Of a stretch of 33,791 nucleotides of DNA, positions 7,340-16,062 are shown piece by piece. The position numbers were made by a program, and so were the translations under genes. The notes beneath the pieces are model-generated. The model did not search any database. It was not told the DNA's origin and saw only the letters and a program-made list of their open reading frames with translations. Origin of the DNA: Candidatus Gastranaerophilales bacterium (lineage in GTDB: Bacteria; Cyanobacteriota; Vampirovibrionia; Gastranaerophilales; Gastranaerophilaceae); the NCBI GenBank assembly GCA_947630045.1, contig CANRGC010000018.1, positions 1 to 33,791 of the forward strand, written 5' to 3'. Each line of letters starts with the position of its first letter. The first letter of the stretch is position 1.

Positions 7340-9034
7340 TTACATTTTTTCGGGGGCTTCAACCCTGATTAACGCAAAAGCTTGTTTCATGACCGTTTTT
7401 ACAGCCATAACAATTAAAAGGCGGTTTTTTGTCATCTCAAAATCGTTTGACAAAACTCTTGTATAGTTGTAAAAATGGTGCAAATCTCCTGCAATTTCCT
7501 GAAGATATTTACACAAAAGATAAGGCGCTCTCAGTCTTGAAGCGGCTTCCACTATTGATTTAAATTCCTCAAGTTTTAAAACAAGGCGCTTTGTAGCATT
7601 ATCAGACTTTTCATCATCGTCAAAAAGCCTTGTAACATCGTGCTCTTTAGCCAAATTATTAAATTCTTCTTTGCTGATATATGGCTTTAAGACCTCTTTG
7701 GTTTCAATATCTGCTCTGTTTTCTTGCGCTTTTCTTAAAATCGAACAACATCTGGCATGGGCGTATTGAGCATAAAATACAGGGTTTTGGTCACTTTTGG
7801 TTTTTGCAAGTTCAACATCAAAATCAAGCGTCGTATCTATTGAACGCATTAACATCCAATATCTTGTGGCGTCAACCCCAACTTCGTCGACGAGTTCTTC
7901 CAATGTAACCATTTTCTTTCTTTTGCCCATTCTGACAGCTTCGCCGTTTTCTATAATGTTCACAAGCTGACCCAACAAAACTTCGAGTTTTTCGCTTGAA
8001 TATCCGAGTGCGTCAATTGCCGCCTTCATCCTCGGAATATAGCCATGGTGGTCTGCCCCCCAGATGTTGATTAAAAGGTCAAAACCCCTGTCCAGCTTGT
8101 TTTTATGATATGCAATATCAGCCGTGAGATAGGTGTTTGTGCCGTCAGATTTTTTCAAAACTCTGTCTTGAGAATCGGTATAGTCAGTTGATTTAAACCA
8201 GATTGCGCCGTCTTTTTCGTATAATTTTCCCGAATTTTCAAGCTTTTTGACGCATTTTTCAACTTCGCCGTCTTTATACAGAGTGAGTTCTGAAAAGAAA
8301 ACATCAAAATCGGTTTTAAATTTTGCTAAAAGCTGTTTTTGAAGTTTTAACATATAGCTTTTTGCAAAATCGCCGTATGAAAGCCCGTTATTGTCTTCAA
8401 TATATGCCTTTGCACAAGGAATAAGATATTCGCCTTTGTAAAGGTCATCGTCCCATATAACTTTTTCGCCATTAAGTTCTTTTACCCTCAATTCCAATGA
8501 TTTTGCAAGTTTTTGAATTTGATTTCCCGCATCATTTATATAAAATTCCTGACAAACATCATAATTTGTAAATTTCAAAATCTCCGCAAGCGAAGAACCA
8601 ATGGCTGCCCACCTTCCGTGACCTATATGAAAAGGTCCCGTGGGGTTAGCGGAAACATATTCTATGTTAACTTTTTTACCATGCCCGAGGTCAATTTTAC
8701 CGAAATTTTCTTTTTCGGATAAAACCTCGTTCAAAATACCGATTAGAAATTTTTCATTGAGTTTAAAGTTTAAAAAGCCGCTTACAACGTTAACTTCAAA
8801 ATCTTTTTTTTCAATTGTTTCTGCTAAAATTTCCGCAATTTTAACAGGGGGCATTTTTGCAAGCCTTGACAGAGGCGAAACATTAATAGCATAGTCGCCA
8901 AACTGAGTGTTTTTGGGAATTTCGCATTTGAATGAAACTTGTGAATTTGCGTTTTCAATATTTAACTTTTTGTCTGAAACCGCCTTGTTAAAAGCGTCTA
9001 AAACTGTTTTTTCAAAAAAATCTTTAATCATCAT
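7340..9034 (-). CDS. argS: Arginyl-tRNA synthetase
   Basis: Class I aminoacyl-tRNA synthetase that charges tRNA-Arg using ATP. The 564-aa product is a usual length. It has the N-terminal ArgRS additional domain (about residues 1-85), the HIGH motif in NPTGPFHIGHGRW (HIGH at 136-139), a KMSKS-equivalent MGKRKKMVTLEEL (about 372) and the C-terminal helical anticodon-binding domain with HHFYNYTRVL. The gene begins with two ATGs in a row (9034 and 9031); neither has a strong ribosome site. It is transcribed towards tRNA-Ile. The gene is complete and gives a fixed housekeeping landmark on the right side of the island. Confidence 0.97.
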   Translation of the reverse strand: MMIKDFFEKTVLDAFNKAVSDKKLNIENANSQVSFKCEIPKNTQFGDYAINVSPLSRLAKMPPVKIAEILAETIEKKDFEVNVVSGFLNFKLNEKFLIGILNEVLSEKENFGKIDLGHGKKVNIEYVSANPTGPFHIGHGRWAAIGSSLAEILKFTNYDVCQEFYINDAGNQIQKLAKSLELRVKELNGEKVIWDDDLYKGEYLIPCAKAYIEDNNGLSYGDFAKSYMLKLQKQLLAKFKTDFDVFFSELTLYKDGEVEKCVKKLENSGKLYEKDGAIWFKSTDYTDSQDRVLKKSDGTNTYLTADIAYHKNKLDRGFDLLINIWGADHHGYIPRMKAAIDALGYSSEKLEVLLGQLVNIIENGEAVRMGKRKKMVTLEELVDEVGVDATRYWMLMRSIDTTLDFDVELAKTKSDQNPVFYAQYAHARCCSILRKAQENRADIETKEVLKPYISKEEFNNLAKEHDVTRLFDDDEKSDNATKRLVLKLEEFKSIVEAASRLRAPYLLCKYLQEIAGDLHHFYNYTRVLSNDFEMTKNRLLIVMAVKTVMKQAFALIRVEAPEKM

Positions 9035-9207
9035 AACAATAAAAATTATAAAACAAACAAAGAAGATTTATCTTTTAAAAAAATGTAAAATTTTTGTAAC
9101 AATAAGCGGTTTCCAAGACAATTTTGACTTTTCAGCTTTTTTAGATACAATGAAAAAGTAAGCTTAAATGAACCACATTTTACTTAGAGAAAGATGAAGT
9201 TAAAGGT

Positions 9208-9429
9208 ATGGCAAGTGTACAGCCTGTAAAAATTTCTGATGTCGGGTATAGCACCATAAGCACAGGAAGAAGCCGTCAAGACAATTCAAGCGCTTACATC
9301 GCAAGTCGCATTAACGACCTTTATATACAGGCGTTATCAAGACAAGCGGGCTTTCAAGGAACAAGGTCACTAAAACGTTTTATTGACTCAAACTCAAAAG
9401 ACGGCAAAAAGCTTCACAAAATCGTATAG
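9208..9429 (+). CDS. Small hypothetical protein, 73 aa
   Basis: The ATG-started frame codes for a basic, soluble 73-aa protein (MASVQPVKISDVGYSTI, ending KKLHKIV) rich in Ser, Arg and Lys, without a signal peptide, membrane segment or cysteines. It lies in the gap upstream of argS, divergent from it, and its stop is only 2 nt from the convergent 9432-10121 gene. AAAGG precedes the ATG by only about 1-2 nt, which is tight. The codon pattern looks like a real gene, but I do not recognise the family. It is probably lineage-specific. Confidence 0.6.
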   Translation: MASVQPVKISDVGYSTISTGRSRQDNSSAYIASRINDLYIQALSRQAGFQGTRSLKRFIDSNSKDGKKLHKIV

Positions 9430-9431
9430 AA

Positions 9432-10121
9432 TTATATTTTTTTAGTCAATTTTGCATGTATAACATTCGCACAGCTGAGGCATGCAATAAAATCATTATA
9501 CCTTCCTTCAGATTCCCCGTACGGAATTTGTTTTGAACAAAGGTTATTTGCGCTTTCATTAAGCATAACAAGCTTGTTTAAAGCTTTTCTTACCATAAAA
9601 TTTTTCTTTAAAACGGGAAAAATTTTAAAAATTATTTTTTCAACATTGCTCAAGCCTTTTTTAATAGATGCGCTATCCTCATAAGATGTTTCATCCGTGT
9701 TGAAATCTTTGGAACAAAGAAGCATGAGTGCACCGTTTAGAGCTTCTTTTTCATCCTTTAATTTTTCAATAAGAATTTTATCATCTAGGTCTTCAAGCAT
9801 AAAAAGTTTGTCATCAATTTTTTTTATTAGCCCTTTAATTTTTTTAATTTTTTCGCTTTTTGTAAGCTCTTTGTCTTCAATATTAATCTGGGTATCACTG
9901 GCAAAAAGGTTGTTATCAAGCTCGTTTAGTCTTGTTTTAATTATTTTATTTTCTTGTTTTATTGTATCAGTCGAATTTTTATCCCCTTCAAACGGAGAAT
10001 GTTCCATATTTCCGGTTAAAATTCCAAAAGGCAAATAATCGGCACCGTCATTAGAATTTTTGACAATTCCGTTTTTTTCAAGTTGTCCTAAAAGGGAATT
10101 TTTCGGATATTTTTCCATCAT
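9432..10121 (-). CDS. Hypothetical lysine-rich protein with predicted coiled coil
   Basis: 229 aa, starting MMEKYPKNSLLGQLEKNG. Residues ~55-125 are charged and helix-favouring, with repeated KIKKIKGLIKKIDDKL and EKLKDEKEAL patterns, so a coiled coil is likely. Three cysteines lie in the C-terminal half (LCSKD, LCSKQ, CLSCAN); the last forms CxxC. There is no signal peptide or membrane span. It has its own upstream region shared with divergently transcribed nifU, so co-expression with Fe-S genes is possible but not shown. The start could be either of two adjacent ATGs (10121, 10118); no ribosome site is visible. Family not recognised. Confidence 0.6.
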   Translation of the reverse strand: MMEKYPKNSLLGQLEKNGIVKNSNDGADYLPFGILTGNMEHSPFEGDKNSTDTIKQENKIIKTRLNELDNNLFASDTQINIEDKELTKSEKIKKIKGLIKKIDDKLFMLEDLDDKILIEKLKDEKEALNGALMLLCSKDFNTDETSYEDSASIKKGLSNVEKIIFKIFPVLKKNFMVRKALNKLVMLNESANNLCSKQIPYGESEGRYNDFIACLSCANVIHAKLTKKI

Positions 10122-10215
10122 ATAATTATTATTGAATATGTAAGAAATTTTAACACCATATACACGTTGTATTTTTATTTTTGATTTATAATTTTTTTGA
10201 ATAAGGAATTAAATT

Positions 10216-11028
10216 ATGTGGGAATATTCAGAAACTGTTAAAGAACACTACAAAAACCCTAAAAATGTAGGTTCAATAGAAAATGCCGACGCCATTGGAG
10301 AAGCCGGCGCACTTGCTTGCGGAGATGCTCTTAAACTTTACTTGAAAATAGAAAACGACATTGTCGTTGACGCTAAATTCCAAACGTTTGGCTGCGGAAG
10401 CGCCGTTGCCTCATCAAGTATGCTCACTGAAATGATAATCGGAAAGCCGCTTGAAGAAGTTAAAAAAATTACAAACAAAGATATAATTGACCGTCTCGGC
10501 GGGCTTCCGCCCGAAAAAACCCACTGTTCCGTTATGGGCAGAGAGGCTCTTGAAGACGCTCTTAAAAATTATTACGGATATGAAATCGGCGAAAAATCTA
10601 CCGATAAAATTATCTGCACCTGTTTTTCGGTTACGGAAAACACAATCAAAGAAGCGGTTGAACACGGGGCAAAAACCGTTAAGGAAGTTGCAGACCTTAC
10701 TTATGCTTCAAGCGCATGCGGAAGGTGCAAAGACGCAATTCAAGGAATTATCGACTCTATTATCGGGAAAAAAGAGGTTGAACAAAAGGCTTTGACCCCC
10801 GTTCAATTTGCAATTAAAGTAAACAAAATTTTGGAAGAAAATATTGCGCCGGAGCTTTCAAAAGACAAGGGCGGAATTGAACTTTTAGACATTGAAGGCA
10901 AAAATATTTATATTAAACTTCAAGGTACATGTTCATCATGTCCGAATTCAACCGCCACTTTAAAAGGGTTTGTAGAAAAAAAATTAAAAGAGCTGGTTGA
11001 CCCTGAAATCTCTGTTATAAGCGTATAA
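10216..11028 (+). CDS. nifU: Fe-S cluster scaffold protein NifU (three-domain form)
   Basis: The 270-aa protein has the full NifU layout. An IscU-like scaffold domain carries Cys35 (GALACGD, with Asp37), Cys60 (FGCGSA) and Cys104 (HCSVMG). A central BFD-like [2Fe-2S] domain carries Cys134/Cys136 (ICTCF) and Cys168/Cys171 (ACGRC). A C-terminal Nfu domain carries Cys239/Cys242 (TCSSCP). It receives sulfur from NifS and assembles clusters for delivery to apo-proteins. AAGGA lies about 8 nt before the ATG. nifS follows after 12 nt, so the two form an operon. No nitrogenase genes are in this window; in anaerobes this pair commonly serves general Fe-S assembly, for example for radical-SAM enzymes such as HemW at 27374. 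Confidence 0.96.
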   Translation: MWEYSETVKEHYKNPKNVGSIENADAIGEAGALACGDALKLYLKIENDIVVDAKFQTFGCGSAVASSSMLTEMIIGKPLEEVKKITNKDIIDRLGGLPPEKTHCSVMGREALEDALKNYYGYEIGEKSTDKIICTCFSVTENTIKEAVEHGAKTVKEVADLTYASSACGRCKDAIQGIIDSIIGKKEVEQKALTPVQFAIKVNKILEENIAPELSKDKGGIELLDIEGKNIYIKLQGTCSSCPNSTATLKGFVEKKLKELVDPEISVISV

Positions 11029-11040
11029 GAAGGAATTTTT

Positions 11041-12225
11041 ATGGATACGGTTTATCTTGATAACAATGCAACAACAAAAGTTGACCCTAAAGTTTTTGAA
11101 GCTATGATTCCTTATTTTTGCGAAAACTACGGGAACCCTTCAAGCATTTACGAAAGCGCCCATGTAAGCCATTGTGCCGTGGAAAAATCAAGAGAAACAA
11201 TATGCGAGTTTTATAGTGCTTCTTCACCAAAAGAAATTATCTTTACTTCTTGCGGAACGGAAAGCGCAAACCTTGCCATAAGGGGCACTTTGCATAACAC
11301 TTCAAAAAAACATATCATTACAACCAAAGTTGAACATCCTTGTGTCTTAAATACATACAAAGACCTTGAAGAAATGGGCTATAAGGCTGATTATATCGGG
11401 GTTGACGAGAACGGGGAATTAAATCTTGACGAATTAAAATCTCTTGTAAATCAAGACACTGCGCTTGTTTCAATTATGGCTGCCAACAATGAAACAGGGG
11501 CAATTTATCCTTATGAAGAAGCGGCAGAAATTGTAAAATCAATAAATCCCGAAACAAAAGTTTTTGTGGATGCCGTTCAGGCAGCGGGAAAAATCAAACT
11601 TGATGTTAAAAATACAAAGGTTGATTTTATGGGAATTTCGGGACATAAATTCCACGCCCCCAAAGGAATTGGCGCCATTTATATTAAAGAAGGAACAAAT
11701 ATTGCACCCGTTTTAACCGGCGGACATCAGGAAAGAGCTTTAAGGGCGGGAACGGAAAACGTTCCTTATATAGTGGGGCTTGCAAAAGCGGCAGAGCTTG
11801 CAATGAATTATCTTCCATATGAAAGCACAAATGTAAAGGCGCTTAGAGATAAACTTGAAAACGGAATTTTATCCACGGTTAAAAACGCAAAATTAAACTC
11901 CAGAACAAAAAACAGAGTGCCAAACACAACAAACATAGGTTTTGAATATGTTGAAGGAGAGTTAATCTTATTACATCTGGATGAACTTGGAATTTGCGCA
12001 AGTTCAGGCTCCGCATGCACGTCGGGAAGTTTAGAACCAAGCCATGTTTTAAGAGCAATGAAAACACCGTTTACTTCGTTGCACGGGAGTATCAGATTTT
12101 CATTAAGCCGCTTCAACACGGAAGATGAAATAGACTATGTACTTAAAAACATACCCGAATTAATGAAAAAACTGGCAAAAATTTCACCTTTTCAAAAAGA
12201 ACTTTCTCAAATTTTAGAAATATAA
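11041..12225 (+). CDS. nifS: Cysteine desulfurase, NifS/IscS type
   Basis: PLP-dependent enzyme that takes sulfur from L-cysteine, giving alanine and an enzyme persulfide for Fe-S assembly. At 394 aa it shows the family start YLDNNATTKVD, the PLP lysine Lys203 in SGHKFHAPKG, and the active cysteine Cys326 in SSGSACTSGS. The Cys loop and its length place it in class I (IscS/NifS) rather than SufS. AAGGAA lies just upstream of the ATG. It follows nifU by 12 nt and surely works with it. Its stop is 3 nt from the end of the convergent 12229-12939 gene, with no terminator between. Confidence 0.96.
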   Translation: MDTVYLDNNATTKVDPKVFEAMIPYFCENYGNPSSIYESAHVSHCAVEKSRETICEFYSASSPKEIIFTSCGTESANLAIRGTLHNTSKKHIITTKVEHPCVLNTYKDLEEMGYKADYIGVDENGELNLDELKSLVNQDTALVSIMAANNETGAIYPYEEAAEIVKSINPETKVFVDAVQAAGKIKLDVKNTKVDFMGISGHKFHAPKGIGAIYIKEGTNIAPVLTGGHQERALRAGTENVPYIVGLAKAAELAMNYLPYESTNVKALRDKLENGILSTVKNAKLNSRTKNRVPNTTNIGFEYVEGELILLHLDELGICASSGSACTSGSLEPSHVLRAMKTPFTSLHGSIRFSLSRFNTEDEIDYVLKNIPELMKKLAKISPFQKELSQILEI

Positions 12226-12228
12226 AAC

Positions 12229-12939
12229 TTACGCAGCTTCAGCTTTAGAAGCCTTTTCTTTGGCAGGCTCAGCGGCATTTGCTTTGTCCGTACCCTTGTT
12301 TATACCGAGAAGCGGGTCAACAACGTGGTTAAAAAGTTTCTTTGCTGCCCAATCAACAGGTTTCATTAATTTTGAAAGTGCAATTATTGAAATTATTCCG
12401 CCGGCTATTTTTGCGGGCATTCCTGCTTTTGAGAGAACCTCTTTTACAGTTTTATTATTAACCTTTTCGCCAAGGCTCTTTAAGCCTTTTCCTGCATTGC
12501 CCATATTGAAGGGCAAACTTTCAAGAAGTTTATTACCGAATTTTGAAACTGTTTTCATTATGACAAGAGGCGCTGCAACGCTTGTTACTCCTTGATAAAG
12601 AGCTTCTCTGAAGCCCATTTTCAAGCTCGGCTTGTTTCCGGTTCCGTCCTCGCCTTTTTTATATTTGTCATATACATCTGCCGCCATATATAAAGTTGCC
12701 GGCACTATTGCCATTTTGGGGATATTTTTTATAACAGGGTTTTTAAAGCCGTTTAAAAAGGGTGCAAGGGCAAACGCCGTTTCGTCGAGAAAGCCTAATT
12801 TTCTAATCGGTGTTTCGGTAAGTAAATCTTTTTTATCTTTTTTAGACGCTTTTTTCTCGACTGAGCCTACTTGCGGCTTTTTTTCAGAATTTTTTGCCTG
12901 TATTTGGACGTTTTGACTGTTTAGTGAGTTGATTTCCAT
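12229..12939 (-). CDS. Hypothetical membrane-associated protein, 236 aa
   Basis: The N-terminal ~50 residues are polar and Lys/Ser-rich (ending EKKASKKDKKD). Hydrophobic stretches follow near residues 55-90 (PKMAIVPATLYMAADVY), 113-130 (GVTSVAAPLVIM) and 180-195 (AGGIISIIALSKL). The tail is Ala/Glu/Lys-rich (AAEPAKEKASKAEAA). AAGGG lies upstream of the ATG. I do not recognise a named family; the pattern resembles the lineage-restricted proteins at 13391, 17343 and 23199. Inner-membrane or envelope association is inferred from hydrophobicity only. Confidence 0.65.
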   Translation of the reverse strand: MEINSLNSQNVQIQAKNSEKKPQVGSVEKKASKKDKKDLLTETPIRKLGFLDETAFALAPFLNGFKNPVIKNIPKMAIVPATLYMAADVYDKYKKGEDGTGNKPSLKMGFREALYQGVTSVAAPLVIMKTVSKFGNKLLESLPFNMGNAGKGLKSLGEKVNNKTVKEVLSKAGMPAKIAGGIISIIALSKLMKPVDWAAKKLFNHVVDPLLGINKGTDKANAAEPAKEKASKAEAA

Positions 12940-13163
12940 TAAAATACCCTTATTATTTAGGCTTACATATAATTAAAGTTTAAAAAAGGGAAAAAATTGT
13001 TATATTTTAAAAAAAATTTTTACACCCGTTTACATTAAAAAAATATCCTAAAAGCATGGTAATTGGCAAGATTAAACATCAATGTCAATATCGAAAAGAA
13101 ATTTTTACATTAAGACAAAAACGATTTACACCGATTTTTTTTTAAAAGATACTTTTCAATGAA

Positions 13164-13388
13164 ATGGGTAAGGCTAAAAAACGTATACTGCATAAAACTA
13201 ACTCAAACCTTTATATGACAAGAGAAACTGCCGTGTCTAAGGTTTCTGAAATAATAAAAAAGTCTATCACAAAAGATTCAAAAACGGTTTCTATGTTGAT
13301 AACTCTTTTTGGCTTATCAGCCGAAGAATTATCGGAAGCCGGCGTTCCTTATGAAAATTTGATAGCTCTTTCAAGCATTATGCAATAA
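13164..13388 (+). CDS. Small hypothetical protein, 74 aa
   Basis: A soluble protein with a basic N-terminus (MGKAKKRILHKTNSN), then a helical segment (RETAVSKVSEIIKKSI) and a compact end LFGLSAEELSEAGVPYENL. The last part resembles a small helical bundle. It stands alone with ~220 bp of upstream sequence containing three TTTACA hexamers. Its stop is 2 nt from the convergent 13391-14863 gene. The amino-acid pattern supports a real gene. Function unknown; a regulator or adaptor is only a guess. Confidence 0.6.
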   Translation: MGKAKKRILHKTNSNLYMTRETAVSKVSEIIKKSITKDSKTVSMLITLFGLSAEELSEAGVPYENLIALSSIMQ

Positions 13389-13390
13389 TT

Positions 13391-14863
13391 TTATGCTTCG
13401 TAATAATTAATAACTTGATTTTGTGCCGTATTTGAAGTATCCGTTGTTCCGTTATATGAATTCGGTGTTGCAAAAGCTGATGTAGTATTGTCTGAATTTG
13501 CGAAAACCGAGTTTAACTTTTCATCAGATATATTATAAATGGATGAGTCACCCTGATAAATTCTGGTTAATGAGTCGTTAAGCCAGTTTGTAACCCCGCC
13601 TGTTACAGGATTTGTCGTAGTATATTGCATTCCGTTTGCAGTGACATTATTTAAATATTCACTCATTAATTCGGTATCTTTCGTAACTGTTCCGTTTGCA
13701 ATATCAGATTGAACCTGTTGTTCAACAAGCGCATTTAATTGTTGAAGCTGAGTCGGATCTGATGCAATTTGTTGGGCAGCTTCTTCGGTTTGTTGTTCTT
13801 GAATTTTTTCAACTTCCGATTTTCCTGTAATTTTTTCGGCAACCTTACCTGCAACCGCAGAACCGACAAAGCCGCCTACGACTTTACCTATACCGCCGCC
13901 TATGAACGTGCCTAAAGGTCCAAAGATTGAACCTATTGCGCTACCAAGAGCCTGACCGACTGCGGAACCGCCCGTCCAACCGACTGCCGTACCAACAGCT
14001 TTGACTGCAGTTTTTCCTATTTGTTTTACACCAGATTCAACGCCACCGGCTTGAAATGCGGGAATTACGTCTGTTATAAGCCCCATTGCGCAATCTATAC
14101 CAACCATAAAGCCTGCGCCTGAGCCTTTTACAATATTTTTAGCTTTTGATAAAATTCCTGTGCCGCCTTTTTTAGCCAGAGCCGTTGCAGCTTCTTTAGC
14201 GCCTGTTTCAGCGGCTGTTGTTGCCGTTTTACCAAAAAGTTTGCTTAAAAATCCGCCGCTCTTTGTTGCCGCAGTTTCAGCTACCTCTTTAGCACCTGTT
14301 TCAGCGGCTTTTGTTGCAGTTTTGCCAAAAAGTTTGCTGAAAAATCCGCCACTTTTTGTTGCCGTAGTTTCAGCTAACTCTTTAGCGCCTGTTTCAGCGG
14401 CATTTGTTGCCGTTTTACCAAAAAGTCTGCTAAAAAATCCGCCGCCTTTTGAAGCTTTTTCAGCAACTTTTTTTGCGCCGCTTTCTTCAAACTCTGAAAA
14501 AACATTTTTTAACTGAGCAATCGGGTTTTTGCTTACAAGAGTTTTTGTTGCTTGACCCGTTTTATCAACAATATATCCGGCTTTATTTAATGTAGCATCT
14601 TTTGCCCATTTAGCCGCTTCAAATCTGTTTGTAAAATATGATGTAATTTTGCCCAAGCCTTTTCCCTTGGACATTGCACCGTTAACAGTTTCATAAGCAT
14701 CTTTTGTAGTACCCAATGCACCCGTCAGAGCAAAAACTCCGGTCATAGGACTGAATACGGATGAAGAAATATCTTGCCCGATAGAAGTTGTTTCTTGTGT
14801 AATCGGGGTGCCGTTTACGTATTTTATGGCGTCAGATATTGCTGATACATTGTTAACAGTCAT
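13391..14863 (-). CDS. Repeat-containing glycine-zipper protein, 490 aa
   Basis: Four regions are visible. Residues 1-139 are Ser/Thr-rich. Residues 140-232 are three copies of a 31-aa repeat (GGFFSKLFGKTATKAAETG, then AKEVAETAATK). Residues ~250-345 form a long Gly/Ala-rich hydrophobic stretch with GxxxG patterns (GSAIGSIFGPLGTFIGGG), a glycine zipper likely to insert in membrane. The Gln/Asn-rich C-terminus has no known domain. AAGGAG lies 7 nt before the ATG, so expression is likely. The repeats encode amphipathic helices. No signal peptide is seen. The family is not known to me; similarity in style to 17343-19337, including the shared tripeptide CAM beside the glycine-rich part, suggests related roles. 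Confidence 0.75.
   Translation of the reverse strand: MTVNNVSAISDAIKYVNGTPITQETTSIGQDISSSVFSPMTGVFALTGALGTTKDAYETVNGAMSKGKGLGKITSYFTNRFEAAKWAKDATLNKAGYIVDKTGQATKTLVSKNPIAQLKNVFSEFEESGAKKVAEKASKGGGFFSRLFGKTATNAAETGAKELAETTATKSGGFFSKLFGKTATKAAETGAKEVAETAATKSGGFLSKLFGKTATTAAETGAKEAATALAKKGGTGILSKAKNIVKGSGAGFMVGIDCAMGLITDVIPAFQAGGVESGVKQIGKTAVKAVGTAVGWTGGSAVGQALGSAIGSIFGPLGTFIGGGIGKVVGGFVGSAVAGKVAEKITGKSEVEKIQEQQTEEAAQQIASDPTQLQQLNALVEQQVQSDIANGTVTKDTELMSEYLNNVTANGMQYTTTNPVTGGVTNWLNDSLTRIYQGDSSIYNISDEKLNSVFANSDNTTSAFATPNSYNGTTDTSNTAQNQVINYYEA
14168..14446 (-). repeat. Three tandem 93-bp in-frame repeats
   Basis: Codons 140-232 of the 490-aa gene consist of three 31-codon units with high identity. 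The unit is a multiple of three, so gain or loss of a copy keeps the frame. An antisense frame stays open here (14160-14516) only because of the repeat. Confidence 0.85.
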
Positions 14864-14984
14864 TATTTGCTCCTTAAATCCATAATATATATATAAATAA
14901 AGTTATTTTTCTGTATATAATTGCCATATATGGAACCTATATTAAATTTTGTAACGATTTTTTTGTGTTAAAATTATATTAGAT

Positions 14985-15338
14985 ATGGAAAGCTATAATC
15001 TTAAACAATATGCTCATATCGGCGATGCCGTTTGGGAAATTTTTATAAGGGAATATGTAATAAGTTACGCAAAAACCCAAAAAGCTCTTCACAATGAAAC
15101 GGTGAAATATGTTAACGCAAGTTTTCAGGCTTCCGTTTTAGAAAAACTTGAACTTAAAAACAACGAGGCGGAACTTGTAAAAAGGGGGCTAAATCTTCAT
15201 CTTGCGTCATGCAAAAGAAATAATCAAAACATACACAGACACGCAAGCGGTTTTGAGGTTTTAATCGGATATCTTTATTTAAACGACAAAAAAAGATTAG
15301 ACGAATTATTTGAATTTATTCAAAAAGAAGCGTTATAA
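14985..15338 (+). CDS. mrnC: Mini-ribonuclease 3
   Basis: A stand-alone RNase III catalytic domain without the dsRNA-binding domain, 117 aa. It has the family motif HIGDAVWE (Asp14) near the start, YVNASFQA in the middle and SGFEVLIGYLYL (Glu91) near the end; the acidic residues bind metal. In Bacillus the enzyme matures 23S rRNA ends. It begins about 120 nt from the divergent 13391-14863 gene, and the histidine kinase gene follows after 7 nt, so it probably shares a transcript with the two signalling genes. No ribosome site is obvious. Confidence 0.9.
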   Translation: MESYNLKQYAHIGDAVWEIFIREYVISYAKTQKALHNETVKYVNASFQASVLEKLELKNNEAELVKRGLNLHLASCKRNNQNIHRHASGFEVLIGYLYLNDKKRLDELFEFIQKEAL

Positions 15339-15345
15339 TAGCCTT

Positions 15346-16062
15346 ATGGACAGAACAAAAGAATTTTTATCCACAATATCTCATGAGATAAGAACCCCTT
15401 TGACAAGCATTAAGGGGTTTTCGAAAACTATTCTTGACTCTTACGACAGCTTGTCTGACGAACAAAAGAAAAAATTTATAAAAATTATTTTAGAACAATC
15501 GGAAAGACTCACCGGACTTATCGAAAACGCACTTACTGCCGCTGAAACAGATAACAAATATTCAAATTTTATTTTTAAAAAGGCAGATATAAATTCCATT
15601 TTGAATAAATCAATAGAAGTTGTAAAAATGAATTATAAAAACATTTTTTACAAAACAGAGTTTGAAAACGGGCTTTATTGTTGTCTTGATACCGATAAAA
15701 CGGAACAAATCTTTGTAAACATTTTGGATAACGCCTCAAAATATTCTCAAAATTCAGACACAGTTGAGGTTAAAACGGGCTGTAAAAAAGAATATAATTT
15801 CATCTCTGTTAAAAATTATGGAACCTATATTCCAAAAGAAAAACAGGATAGAATTTTTGACAAGTTTTACAGGGTTGATTCCTATTTGACTTCAAAAACT
15901 CAAGGAAGCGGACTTGGGCTTTACATTGTAAAAATGCTTGTTGAAAAAATGGACGGAAAAATTGAGGCAATTTCTGAAAATAACCCCGCTTACACCGAAT
16001 TTATTATTTATTTCCCAACCTTTAAGGTGGAAGAATTTACGAAAGGAGCAAAAAATGTATAG
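15346..16062 (+). CDS. Soluble sensor-less histidine kinase
   Basis: The 238-aa protein starts directly with the dimerisation/phosphoacceptor domain: His13 in EFLSTISHEIRTPLT. It continues with an N-box (NILDNASKY, Asn129), a G1-like KNYGTYIP, an F-box (DRIFDKFYR) and a G2 box (GSGLGLYIV, ~187-195). The G1 aspartate is Asn, as in some VanS-type kinases. There is no sensor domain or membrane span, so it may depend on a partner for input. I choose the ATG at 15346; a TTG at 15310 would add 12 codons inside mrnC. It overlaps the following response regulator by 8 nt, so the two are a pair. Confidence 0.88.
   Translation: MDRTKEFLSTISHEIRTPLTSIKGFSKTILDSYDSLSDEQKKKFIKIILEQSERLTGLIENALTAAETDNKYSNFIFKKADINSILNKSIEVVKMNYKNIFYKTEFENGLYCCLDTDKTEQIFVNILDNASKYSQNSDTVEVKTGCKKEYNFISVKNYGTYIPKEKQDRIFDKFYRVDSYLTSKTQGSGLGLYIVKMLVEKMDGKIEAISENNPAYTEFIIYFPTFKVEEFTKGAKNV

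Noticed and set aside
10216-12225. Nitrogen-fixation cluster
   Set aside because: nifU and nifS are present but no nitrogenase structural or cofactor genes are in the window; the pair is commonly used for general Fe-S assembly.
14160-14516. 118-codon plus-strand open frame opposite the repeat gene
   Set aside because: It is a shadow of the three 93-bp repeats; the minus-strand gene has a good ribosome site and plausible protein.
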